IMG/VR virus record: IMGVR_UViG_3300035701_000059
Coordinates: 1 to 47,683 of that record
DNA length: 47,683 nt
Direction: 5' to 3' (one strand)
From: a virus
Part shown: one piece after another, positions 16,128-24,230 of the stretch
How the letters are laid out: each line of letters starts with the position of its first letter
Numbering within the stretch: position 1 is the first letter of the stretch
The notes under the pieces: model-generated
Databases searched by the model: none
What the model saw: the letters and a program-made list of their open reading frames with translations, nothing else
What the model was told of the DNA's origin: nothing
Position numbers and translations under genes: made by a program

Positions 16128-17104
16128 CATTTTGTTATCTGTAAAGTTTTTTATCTTTACATTCTTGAAATTTTTTTCTTTCAAGTTCAGCATATCTTTT
16201 TACCCTATAAGGGTAGGCGCACTCTTGGAGATATTATATTCTCATAAACATATATGAGATTCAAACCTTACTACTTTTTGAAATTTAATGATTTAATTTA
16301 TATTTCATACAATCGATTAAAGAGACATATGGATTTACTATTGATAAAAAATCTTCTGTTTTTCTAGCTGGTATATAAAGTCTTAAATGTTCTCTGTCTT
16401 TGTGGAGACTAGATTCAAAATTATATTTTTCATTAAAATATTTTTGTATATTTAATTGACTTTCGCTATCAAATCCTTGAATATGTAGAAATATACATTT
16501 TGTTTTATTTCGACCATCTTTGTGTTTTCGAATAGATAGCGTTCCATCATCCATAAACCAAACAGAAATTCCAATAGGGGTTAATTGGTCCAAAATACTA
16601 TATGGAACAATCTTTTTTTTATTTTCATACATTTCTTTATGTATATTTGTTATAAAGGTATGTGAACCGAGAATAGAATGAAACATCTTATAGATTTTAT
16701 TTTTGTTTCCTTCAAAAATAGCTTTTCCAGAAAAAACAGAATCTATTTCTCGTGTCCAATAATTTTTATGCAAATTTTCTTTTAGTATTTCCATTTTCCA
16801 TATCATATAATCGTATTGTTTTGGATTATGGGTACAACCAATATTGTAATTTATGGAATTTTTGCCTAAATGGAGATATCCATCTCCAAGCAACATTCCA
16901 ATTATAAAACTTTTTAAATCTTCTTTTGATAAAATCATTTTAAATTTCTCCTTTGCCCAAAGAGCAAATATAATAAAAAGTAATAACTCTATGCGTTGCG
17001 TGTGAATAATTTATTAAAATTATTTTTCCACTCGGGTTAGCGTCTCAGCTTTCCCGTTTCTTGCGCCATTTTTAATAAGCATTACTGCTTATTGAAGCCA
17101 TTTG
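16128..17104 (-). ncRNA. Group I intron in the large terminase gene (subgroup IA-like)
   Basis: A 977-base intron inferred from sequence and pairing. The 5' exon ends in GAGGU, which pairs with intron GCUUC at 17094-17098 with a U-G pair at the splice site (P1). P3 pairs GGCGCA (17062-17067) with UGCGCC (16216-16221). P4 is CGGG/CCCG (17053-17056, 17033-17036). P5 is AGC/GCU around a 6-base loop with the usual A-rich joining bases. P7 pairs GCAUA (16990-16994) with UAUGC (16190-16194). P8 is the ACCC/GGGU hairpin at 16201-16215. Two 7-bp hairpins follow, and the intron ends in G at 16128. The endonuclease gene sits between the P7 and P3 strands, where IA introns have extra stems. Confidence 0.88.
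16285..16938 (-). CDS. LAGLIDADG homing endonuclease
   Basis: A 217-residue single-chain endonuclease inside the group I intron. Two copies of the dodecapeptide motif are visible: IIGMLLGDGYL at residues 12-22 and GISVWFMDDGTL near residue 128, each supplying an acidic active-site residue at the domain interface. Such enzymes cut intronless alleles of the host gene and let the intron copy itself there. The ATG has an AAAGGAG site, so it is probably translated from the unspliced or excised intron RNA. It would spread by cutting intronless terminase genes near the Walker B codons. Confidence 0.93.
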   Translation of the reverse strand: MILSKEDLKSFIIGMLLGDGYLHLGKNSINYNIGCTHNPKQYDYMIWKMEILKENLHKNYWTREIDSVFSGKAIFEGNKNKIYKMFHSILGSHTFITNIHKEMYENKKKIVPYSILDQLTPIGISVWFMDDGTLSIRKHKDGRNKTKCIFLHIQGFDSESQLNIQKYFNEKYNFESSLHKDREHLRLYIPARKTEDFLSIVNPYVSLIDCMKYKLNH

Positions 17105-17626
17105 ACCTCTACCGCCTTCTCCACTTACTACAACATTAATCTTTGAACCATTATAAAAATCCATGCGCCATTGATTTTGATTTGAAACAAGGTTGGAACA
17201 TTCTCTAGCAATATTGGGGTGTTCATCTCGTAGAGACCTGCATTTTTCAGAAATAATAAGACCCGCTTGTGCTTTTGTAGAAGAAGCTAAGGCAACAGTA
17301 GTGCCGGGATATAAAATACATCTCGCAATAGCATACACGGCGATTAACCATGACTTTGCACTAGCACGAGAGGCTATGCCTACAAACTCTGTTGACCTAG
17401 CCATTAAATTTAACCAAAAGCGTTGATAAGGGTATAGCGAGACTTGCATATAATGCTCTACAAAATACGATGGGTTTTGCCTATAGAAGCTGGTCCAACT
17501 TTTTATACGGTCACGTTTTTGTTTTGTCATTTCCTTTTCGCTAAGAAATTTTAGGGATTCATTACTTCGAGAATAGGGCTTCATTTTTTTAAGCGGAGGG
17601 GTTTTTGATTTTTTGAATTTTTTCAT
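17105..17626 (-). CDS. Large terminase subunit, exon 1 (ATPase N-terminal part)
   Basis: The start at 17626 (MKKFKKSKTP) is chosen because GGAG lies 7 bases upstream; an in-frame ATG 11 codons earlier overlaps the preceding gene and lacks a site. This exon gives residues 1-174: a basic start, a Q-motif-like segment (LYPYQRFWLN, residues 64-73) and the deviant terminase Walker A, ASRASAKS at residues 85-92 with Lys91. It ends at GGRG before the intron. Without splicing the frame would stop 10 codons later. The terminase motor pumps DNA through the portal; this exon gives the nucleotide-binding half. Confidence 0.9.
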
Positions 17627-17642
17627 ATCTTTTCTCCGATTT

Positions 17643-18602
17643 TTAATTTGTTTCCTCATCGAGATTCACAAAATTATTTACTTCTCTATCGTCAAATTCT
17701 CTTTCTATTTCTTCATTTTCGTCAACGTTAAAATCACGGCTTCCTGTAATAAATCCCCTGAGAGGGCGAACAATATACTTTTGAAAATATTCCTCGGTGT
17801 TACCCACGTCTCTGTAAATCTCTCCACGCGGGTCGGATTTTAGCCATTGGGCTGGTTCTTCGCGCTCTATGTCCGCAATCCATTGTCCGAAACTATCCCC
17901 TCCTGCGTTTAAAGCATTAGCTTTAGCTACATTCGGAGAAATAGCCAATTTTGTCATTAGTTCTTGTAATTCTTTAACTAGTTTTATCGTATTGTTTCCG
18001 GCTAATCTCTCTTTTTTAATGTCTAAAAGATTAAAACACACTTGCTTCAAAAGAACAACTTCTGCCCGGGTGTCCGTAGAATGGGTTTGTTTAAATTCTG
18101 CAAATTCTTTTTCTAAAAATAAAACATCTTCTTCTGGAATATCGTTTCCCCAAAATTCTATAACGTCTTGGGGGATGGGTATTTTTTTAATATCCACCTG
18201 TTTTTCAGTAAAAATTGTTCCTACATCCTCATATTGAAAATCGTTTATTCCCCCTTTATCCATCGACTTTTTAGTTGCTGTCAATTTCATCAAGTAGATG
18301 GAAAAAATAGCACTTACATTTTTACCATTATCTATTAAAGTCTGTATGTGAGCTTTTGTGGCATCAAGAGCCTCATTGGTAAACCTAACATTCAGCGCTT
18401 GACACATGCGGTGGGTGGTTTTTTCCATACTTTCATATTGTTGATAAAAATAATCGTATAGGTCCCCAATACATTTTTTGCAGACCGAAAATTTTCCATT
18501 TTTATCTATAATCATTCCGTCATAGGCATTATAAAAATTATCAGCCGACAGGACCTTCATGCATTTTCGACAGTAGTATTTTTCTTTTTCATTATTTTCC
18601 AT
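17643..18602 (-). CDS. Zinc-finger protein, candidate small terminase subunit
   Basis: A 319-residue protein immediately upstream of the large terminase. The N-terminus holds Cys11-x2-Cys14 and Cys41-x2-Cys44, a treble-clef or zinc-ribbon-like finger that may bind DNA. The middle is helical (residues 60-230, Lys/Glu/Leu-rich), and the last 40 residues are very acidic. In many phages the gene before the large subunit is the DNA-recognising small subunit, and a zinc finger plus helical oligomerisation region would fit that job. The family is not identified beyond this. Its ribosome binding site, AAAGGT, is moderate. Confidence 0.7.
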   Translation of the reverse strand: MENNEKEKYYCRKCMKVLSADNFYNAYDGMIIDKNGKFSVCKKCIGDLYDYFYQQYESMEKTTHRMCQALNVRFTNEALDATKAHIQTLIDNGKNVSAIFSIYLMKLTATKKSMDKGGINDFQYEDVGTIFTEKQVDIKKIPIPQDVIEFWGNDIPEEDVLFLEKEFAEFKQTHSTDTRAEVVLLKQVCFNLLDIKKERLAGNNTIKLVKELQELMTKLAISPNVAKANALNAGGDSFGQWIADIEREEPAQWLKSDPRGEIYRDVGNTEEYFQKYIVRPLRGFITGSRDFNVDENEEIEREFDDREVNNFVNLDEETN

Positions 18603-18637
18603 TTTATTTTACCTTTATAAAATTAGACTTTTATATA

Positions 18638-18665
18638 TTCTGGCGGAGTACGACCCCCGCCAGAA
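18638..18665 (-). terminator. 9-bp hairpin between nucleosidase and packaging genes
   Basis: TTCTGGCGG and its exact complement CCGCCAGAA enclose a 10-base loop, 22 bases after the nucleosidase stop. The following minus-strand sequence is TATATAAAAG, without a clear T-run, so termination may be partial. It separates the fibre/nucleosidase block from the packaging block. Confidence 0.5.
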
Positions 18666-18686
18666 CAATTATATACAAACCCTATA

Positions 18687-19643
18687 TTATTTTTCAAGTC
18701 CTATTTTGTAGTTATCAATAAAAGCTAAAGTAACAGCAGCCGAGTTATCAGCGGCAAGTTGGAAGAAAGTCCCAATTTGATTTTCTCCCTCTCCTCCTCC
18801 TGCAAGGTCACTGAGCGACCTAAAGCCAAGGAAAGGAATTTCGTTTGAATAAGCTACCTGTGCAACAGCGGCTGTTTCCATAGATAAAGAATCTGCGGTA
18901 AATGTTGCCCATACATACTCTCTAAATTCCGCATTATCGACAAAGGTTTGACCGTCTACTCCATTTCCACCAATTTTAATTATGGGTTGTTTATCTAAAC
19001 AAACACCATCAGGGGTACATTTTTGAAGAAGTGTTTCTGGAATTGATTTTGTATATGAAAGCAATTCTTGAGAAACAGGAAACCAGAACATAGATACTCC
19101 TTCATCGGGTATAGCACCTTTTTTGTTGACTGTAACTGAATTAGGAAACATCATCCCGTAATTCGGAAATTCTGGTATTCCCCCAAAAGGTAAAATAAAT
19201 TCTCCATCAACCTCACGAGCAAAAGTCATTTCTTGATATTGCGCCCATTGTGCGGGTATAACAACATCACCAATATTTAAGCTTGGATTAACTCCTCCGG
19301 CAATACCTGAGAAAATTAAATCCCTCACATTGAAATTGTCAAAAAGAAGTTGGGTGTTACTGGCAGCGTTAACCATACTGACCCCGCTAAGAAAAAGGAC
19401 AACATCAACCCCGTGAATGTTCCCCGTTGTAAATGTTTTACCGTTTAAAACATATTCGGTTTTGTCGGTGGTTTCCGAAAGCAGGATTTCAAGCTCACTA
19501 TCAAAGGCGGATTCTACGCCAAGTCTAGGGGTGTTATCTAAAAGCCCCCCGGATTTTATTATGGGGAGCGAATATGCAAATGTTGCCACAAGAGCTATGA
19601 CCAGAACTAGAATAACTACAATATAAACTTTATTACTTTTCAT
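18687..19643 (-). CDS. Membrane-anchored MTA/SAH nucleosidase-like protein
   Basis: A 318-residue protein of the nucleoside phosphorylase/nucleosidase superfamily. Residues 6-25 form a signal anchor or uncleaved signal peptide, so the catalytic domain should lie outside the membrane. Motifs match MTA/SAH nucleosidases: SGIAGG at 112-117 with LNIGDVVIP, a MET segment with Glu256, and RSLSDLAGG with Asp279. Glu256 and Asp279 correspond to E. coli MtnN Glu174 and Asp197, and Glu50 in AFDSELEIL lines up with its Glu12. Such enzymes cleave the base from adenine nucleosides or related purines. A secreted copy in the late region is unusual; it could act on extracellular or periplasmic nucleosides or signals. 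The AGGAG site is good. The exact substrate cannot be read from sequence. Confidence 0.85.
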   Translation of the reverse strand: MKSNKVYIVVILVLVIALVATFAYSLPIIKSGGLLDNTPRLGVESAFDSELEILLSETTDKTEYVLNGKTFTTGNIHGVDVVLFLSGVSMVNAASNTQLLFDNFNVRDLIFSGIAGGVNPSLNIGDVVIPAQWAQYQEMTFAREVDGEFILPFGGIPEFPNYGMMFPNSVTVNKKGAIPDEGVSMFWFPVSQELLSYTKSIPETLLQKCTPDGVCLDKQPIIKIGGNGVDGQTFVDNAEFREYVWATFTADSLSMETAAVAQVAYSNEIPFLGFRSLSDLAGGGEGENQIGTFFQLAADNSAAVTLAFIDNYKIGLEK

Positions 19644-19659
19644 ACTTTTCTCCTATTTT

Positions 19660-19716
19660 TTATGATTTTTTTAAAGCATTGTAAACAGCGAGCGGGTCGT
19701 AGTAATTTATTTTTAT
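19660..19716 (-). CDS. Possible 18-residue peptide with an AUA start
   Basis: An open frame (I/M)KINYYDPLAVYNALKKS with no ATG, GTG or TTG; the first plausible start is ATA at 19716, which lies 9 bases after GGAG. An in-frame TAG precedes it. Composition looks protein-like, with Tyr, Asp, Pro and Ala, while the flanks are simple AT-rich DNA. It lies between the fibre adaptor and the nucleosidase. Low certainty, but it resembles the AUA start of the phage polymerase. Confidence 0.35.
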   Translation of the reverse strand: MKINYYDPLAVYNALKKS

Positions 19717-19747
19717 ATATTTACTCTCCTATAATAAAATTCAGATT

Positions 19748-20029
19748 TTATCTTTCTTTTACGTCTATCTTAATCGTTCTTTCGTCCACCCTGCTTGCGC
19801 TTGTTGTCATTTTACAAGCTATAGAATATCTTGTTCCAACACAACCGCTAGTTAACCATGCAACAACGCTCCCGGTTATTGTGCTTGTACTATAAAGATT
19901 AACTATTCCGCAGGGGGAAGTGTCTATTACATAATCAGAAATAGTTTCACCATTATCCAGCCACTGTGACCAATCAAAACCATAATCTAATGTTGCATTC
20001 GGGTCTTTAATAAAAACATTTGATGACAT
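19748..20029 (-). CDS. Small fibre/tail adaptor-like protein
   Basis: A 93-residue beta-rich protein with the layout KDPNATLDYGFDWSQWL, a Gly/Ser-rich centre (TSGCVGTRYSIACKM) and a C-terminal RVDERTIKIDV strand. I recall this layout from small phage proteins that carry a KDP-x-LDY-x-DW start and sit next to tail fibre genes. Its GGAGGTGATTA site is strong and the ATG overlaps the stop of the upstream 723-residue gene as TAATG, so translation is coupled. An adaptor linking fibres to the tail is the likely role. Confidence 0.7.
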   Translation of the reverse strand: MSSNVFIKDPNATLDYGFDWSQWLDNGETISDYVIDTSPCGIVNLYSTSTITGSVVAWLTSGCVGTRYSIACKMTTSASRVDERTIKIDVKER

Positions 20030-22200
20030 TAATCACCTCCCGCTATATAAATTGTTCTATCCTTATTGTCATTTCTTACTATAAAAGTTATTCTATTTTC
20101 ATGCTTAATATAATATACCCTGTTTTCGTATTCAATAATATCGTTTCTATTTTCAGCTTCAATATATAATCTTCTATATTCTATATAAATTGTTCTATCT
20201 TTATTGTCATTTCTTACTATAAAAGTTATTCTATTTTCATATTTAATATAATATACTCTGTTTTCGTATTCAATAATATCATTTCTATTTTCAGCTTTAA
20301 TATATAATCTTCTATATTTACCAGAAGTCATTAAAAAATAAGTTAAGTGAAGCGCAAAAGCGATTTGTACTTGAATAGTATTATCGATTATTAAACTAAA
20401 AGTTAGTACATATGGGCTTAATGTTATATTACCAGAGATTTGTGTTTGAATAGCATCATCGGTCTCTAAACTAAAAATAGGTGTTGTCCATGTTAAATTG
20501 TCTGATATTTGGGTTTGTGTAACATCCTGAACTATTATACTATAATGAGAACTTAATATTATATCTTCAACAACTTGCAATTGAAAAACATAATCAACTT
20601 TTAATGTATAATAAACAAATAATGTTACGCTATTCGAAGTTTGAACATGAACAGTATTATTAATTGCTAATATTTGATGCTGAATTAATTCTACTTTGTC
20701 GCCCGTTTGTAATTGGGTTGTATTATTAACCGTTAATATATGATGCTGAATTAAAGCAATTGCATTAGCGATTTGTAGTTGAGTAGAATTATTAACTGCT
20801 AAAGTATAGTGTTGACTTAATACTATATTATTGCTGCTTTGCAATTGAATTGCGTTTTGTACAGTTAATATTTGATGTTGCGTAAGATTTACATTTCCAG
20901 CAGTTTGTAATTGTATTGTGTTCTGTACTGGAAGTGTACCACCCTGAGCCAAGTTTATATTATCAGAAATTTGTAGTTGTGTAGCATTTTGAATTATTAA
21001 TATCTGATGCTGTGTTAATGCCACATTTTCAGAAGTTTGTGCTTGAACAACATTATTAATTGCTAAGACCCGATGTTGAATTAAAGCTATCTTATCGCTA
21101 ATTTGTGACTGAGTAGCACTATTTACAACTAATACCCGATGTTGAATTAAAGCTATATTATCGCTAATTTGTGACTGAGTAGCACTATTTACAACTAATA
21201 CCCGATATTGTGTCAATACTATATTATTACTGGATTGTAATTGACTTGTGTTGTTTATTGCTAAAACTTGATGTTGAGTCAAAACTATGTTATTAGAAGT
21301 TTGTAATTGTGTAGCATTTTGTACTGTTAATACATAATCTTGAGTTAAATCAACTTTATCGCTTGTTTGCGCTTGAGTTGAATTTTGTATAACCAATACT
21401 TGATGTTGAGTTAATATTACAGCATTAGATGTTTGTAGCTGTATAGCGTTGTTGACTAAAATTGTATAATATGCAAATAATATAACATTGTCAGATGCCT
21501 GTGTTTGCACCGTATTATTAATAACCAAAATATAATGTTGTATTAATAAGATATTATCAGAAGTTTGTAATTGTGTTGTATTACTTGTTACTAAAATATA
21601 ATGTTGTGTTAATGCTACATTATTGCTGGTTTGTAACTGAGTAGCATCTTGAATTGTCAATATTCGATGCTGTGTTAATGCTACATTATCACTTGATTGT
21701 GCTTGCGCAACATTAACGACTGTTAAAGTATAATAAGCAAGTAAGACTACATTATCACTAGTATGTGACTGAGTAGCATTATTTGTAATTAATATTTGAT
21801 GTTGTGCTAAAGATATATTATTACTGGTCTGTAACTGAGCAACACCCTGAATAGTCAATACTTGATGTTGTGTTAATACTACATTTTCACTTGTTTGTGA
21901 TTGAATAGAACTGTTAACTACTAATAAATAATCCTGAATTAAAACTATATTTTCAGAAGTTTGTGCTTGTGTGGCATTAGTAACTGTTAAAGTATAATGA
22001 GCAAGCAAGACCACATTATTACTAGTATGTGACTGAGTAGCATTATTTATAACTAATATTTGATGTTGCGTTAAGGCTACATCGTCACTGGTCTGTACTT
22101 GGGTAGCATTATCAACACTTAAAAAAGGGATTTCACTTCCAAAGTCAATATTGAAAGCAGCCCCCGGATTTAATAGTTTAATATCATGGGAGTATGCCAT
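20029..22200 (-). CDS. 723-residue fibre/adhesin built of 22-residue repeats
   Basis: After 25 non-repeat residues, most of the protein is a degenerate 22-residue repeat of the form NNATQLQTSDNVxLTQHxxL with alternating Val/Ile and polar residues, suited to a repeated beta-strand stack. The same repeat fills the 3394- and 772-residue proteins upstream. The last 95 residues are different: two near-identical 46-residue units (YRRLYIKAENRNDIIEYENR...) that recur as a single short motif at the end of the giant protein. No signal peptide or enzyme motif is seen. It is likely an extended tail or virion fibre that binds a receptor or neighbouring surface. The gene is preceded by a strong GGGAGG site and starts with MAYSHDIKLL. 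Confidence 0.85.
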   Translation of the reverse strand: MAYSHDIKLLNPGAAFNIDFGSEIPFLSVDNATQVQTSDDVALTQHQILVINNATQSHTSNNVVLLAHYTLTVTNATQAQTSENIVLIQDYLLVVNSSIQSQTSENVVLTQHQVLTIQGVAQLQTSNNISLAQHQILITNNATQSHTSDNVVLLAYYTLTVVNVAQAQSSDNVALTQHRILTIQDATQLQTSNNVALTQHYILVTSNTTQLQTSDNILLIQHYILVINNTVQTQASDNVILFAYYTILVNNAIQLQTSNAVILTQHQVLVIQNSTQAQTSDKVDLTQDYVLTVQNATQLQTSNNIVLTQHQVLAINNTSQLQSSNNIVLTQYRVLVVNSATQSQISDNIALIQHRVLVVNSATQSQISDKIALIQHRVLAINNVVQAQTSENVALTQHQILIIQNATQLQISDNINLAQGGTLPVQNTIQLQTAGNVNLTQHQILTVQNAIQLQSSNNIVLSQHYTLAVNNSTQLQIANAIALIQHHILTVNNTTQLQTGDKVELIQHQILAINNTVHVQTSNSVTLFVYYTLKVDYVFQLQVVEDIILSSHYSIIVQDVTQTQISDNLTWTTPIFSLETDDAIQTQISGNITLSPYVLTFSLIIDNTIQVQIAFALHLTYFLMTSGKYRRLYIKAENRNDIIEYENRVYYIKYENRITFIVRNDNKDRTIYIEYRRLYIEAENRNDIIEYENRVYYIKHENRITFIVRNDNKDRTIYIAGGD
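20044..20319 (-). repeat. Two tandem 138-bp repeats at the 3' end of the 723-residue gene
   Basis: Two head-to-tail copies of a 138-bp unit, differing at only a few positions, encode the 46-residue C-terminal units rich in Tyr, Arg, Asn and Ile (RLYI, AENRND, YENR, RNDNKDRTIYI). The high identity suggests a recent duplication. Confidence 0.85.
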
Positions 22201-22214
22201 AACTGCACCTCCCT

Positions 22215-24194
22215 TTAAACTGCTAAGGCACTAGCAGACCTTCCTATATGAGTTCCATCTTGACTTGCTGAAGCATAAACGGGATAGACATTATCAAAAA
22301 TATTCAATGTATAAGAACCGCTAGAGGTGCTCAAAGCAGACCCGCTCCAGGCATTATCTGTAGCTCTTATCACATCCACTAGCACATTTGAACCACTTGC
22401 GGCAGGATTTGAAAATGAACCGCTCACAACAAAAGTATTGCTATGATGAGTCAGATACATCTTCAACCAAAACAACGCTGCGGTGGAATAGTGCGCACGA
22501 TATTTTCTTGCGCTTTCGATGTTCATTTGCCCTATATGTAAATTATCTTGGTTGAAACTATCGAGACCCGCTCCGATTTGTTTATAAGTTGCTAATTCAC
22601 CATCATTACTATGTACAAATACATCAATATTTCTCCAACCGTCCCCGTTAAATTCTCCAGCTAGTTTTTCAGAATGAATAGAAATCCCATTAACCGCTGC
22701 TCCCCATCTAGAACCGATTTCATAACCAACACCGTTTAGAAAATATTCGGGGTTTACAATTGTAGGTGTTCTTTGTGTTGCCGTTGCAATTTCGTTCATA
22801 GTAGCCACAGCACCGGAAGTTGCTTGGGAAGCCAAAAACCAAATAGTCGTATGGTTGTGGGCTTTCTCTTCTTGCGGAGAAGAGGCGGAAGTATAATTAA
22901 TATAAGTTAGACCGACCAAACTATTAACCGTTGCGGCAACACTTGTATAGACTTTAAGATTAAGGGTATTTTTACCTCTCGCTAAAGTAAAACCTGAATT
23001 ATGGTCAACTCTATGTACGAGAGCATGTCCACCAGAGTTAACCAGAGCCGTGAGGGTATATGGTCTTGCTGTTTGTCCTCCCGCTAAAAGATTGAAAGTA
23101 GCACCGCCCGCAGATTGCGCATAGAATAAAACGCCAGATTGTGCTAATATTGGATTAGGCTCTTCTACCCATAAATCCCTTTGAAAATAATTTCCATCGG
23201 CGGATGTAGTTGACCCCACATAACCGGGATTTGTATCTAAAGGTAATATTACCGAGTTCATTACACTTGCGGAGGTTGAGTCATATTCATAGGTTACACA
23301 ATATAATCCTCCAAATGTATCAAATCTTGTGGCAGTACTTGAATATGCTTTAAAAGCACTGGCTGCGCTTGCACTGATTGAATAGGGGGTTATTACTACA
23401 CCAGAACCATTGGTATATTTGGTTAACCAAATATCATAAAAATAAGTCCCTGTATTCAATGCTTGTTCCAAATAACATCTTGATGCTGCTGTATTATTGT
23501 TTATCTGATAAAGTGCCCAAAAGTCTGTTGTTGCCGCACCCCCGTCATTACCAAACATTTCAAACCAAGTCGATAAATAGGTCTTATTTGTTTCAGGAAG
23601 AAATGTATCTAAAGCTGGAATTTGATTGGCGGGGGCGGGCGTTGTACCTCCCGTTCCTATTTCAATTGCGGTAGCAATTAAAGGCGAACTTCCGCTTTGA
23701 ATAGGAACACGTACAGTTTTTACACTTCTTGAACCTGAACTATCATATTCATAAGTTATAATTAATTTTGCTGTTAGATTTTCGACATCGGCTGCTGTAG
23801 CTGTTGCTATGGCGAGACTGGCTTGACAGCTTTGGCTTGCGCTTGCTCCAAAGTTTGAAACAAAGTAATTGGTAACATCTCGAATAACTAGACCCGCCTC
23901 ATGGTCGCCTGTATTGGCTTGTGCGGTAGGGGAAAAATCTACATCACTAGCTGCCGCAACACCGAGCCTAATACCCATACGCCAGCCAGAAACATTATAA
24001 ACAGTGGTAAAAGCATCACGCCAGCCACATTCCAGTATTACTGATTTGAAGGTTCTCGATGTTATTTCTGGTATAGTTAAACCAATCAAAGGAAAATCCC
24101 AACGTGTAGACGCTCCCAGCGATGTACCAGTTGTTATGTTGCTTCCAGTGGTAGCAAAAACATATTCAACAGTTTTTTCAGCATCAGCAGCCAT
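22215..24194 (-). CDS. Fibre-type virion protein
   Basis: A 659-residue beta-rich protein, poor in Lys and rich in Ala, Ser, Thr, Gly and Asn. Two related blocks appear: TLIGLTIPEI...YEYDSSG in the first 155 residues and YLSTWFEMFG...YEYDSTS further on, suggesting a duplicated jelly-roll-like domain. The last 75 residues (VSGSFSNPAASGSNVLVDVIRA, then LSTSSGSYTLNI) look like a small carboxypeptidase-regulatory or transthyretin-like domain, often found at the ends of phage fibres. It lies between two repeat adhesins and probably forms part of the same appendage. The ribosome binding site is AAGGAAGG. No enzyme motif is recognised. Confidence 0.8.
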   Translation of the reverse strand: MAADAEKTVEYVFATTGSNITTGTSLGASTRWDFPLIGLTIPEITSRTFKSVILECGWRDAFTTVYNVSGWRMGIRLGVAAASDVDFSPTAQANTGDHEAGLVIRDVTNYFVSNFGASASQSCQASLAIATATAADVENLTAKLIITYEYDSSGSRSVKTVRVPIQSGSSPLIATAIEIGTGGTTPAPANQIPALDTFLPETNKTYLSTWFEMFGNDGGAATTDFWALYQINNNTAASRCYLEQALNTGTYFYDIWLTKYTNGSGVVITPYSISASAASAFKAYSSTATRFDTFGGLYCVTYEYDSTSASVMNSVILPLDTNPGYVGSTTSADGNYFQRDLWVEEPNPILAQSGVLFYAQSAGGATFNLLAGGQTARPYTLTALVNSGGHALVHRVDHNSGFTLARGKNTLNLKVYTSVAATVNSLVGLTYINYTSASSPQEEKAHNHTTIWFLASQATSGAVATMNEIATATQRTPTIVNPEYFLNGVGYEIGSRWGAAVNGISIHSEKLAGEFNGDGWRNIDVFVHSNDGELATYKQIGAGLDSFNQDNLHIGQMNIESARKYRAHYSTAALFWLKMYLTHHSNTFVVSGSFSNPAASGSNVLVDVIRATDNAWSGSALSTSSGSYTLNIFDNVYPVYASASQDGTHIGRSASALAV

Positions 24195-24230
24195 AAGCGC
24201 CTTCCTTTTTTATAATCATGTTATTGTGTA

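Noticed and set aside
14820-17626. Large terminase as a pseudogene or frameshifted pair
   Set aside because: The core of a group I intron and a reading-frame-preserving junction are present, so splicing explains the split.
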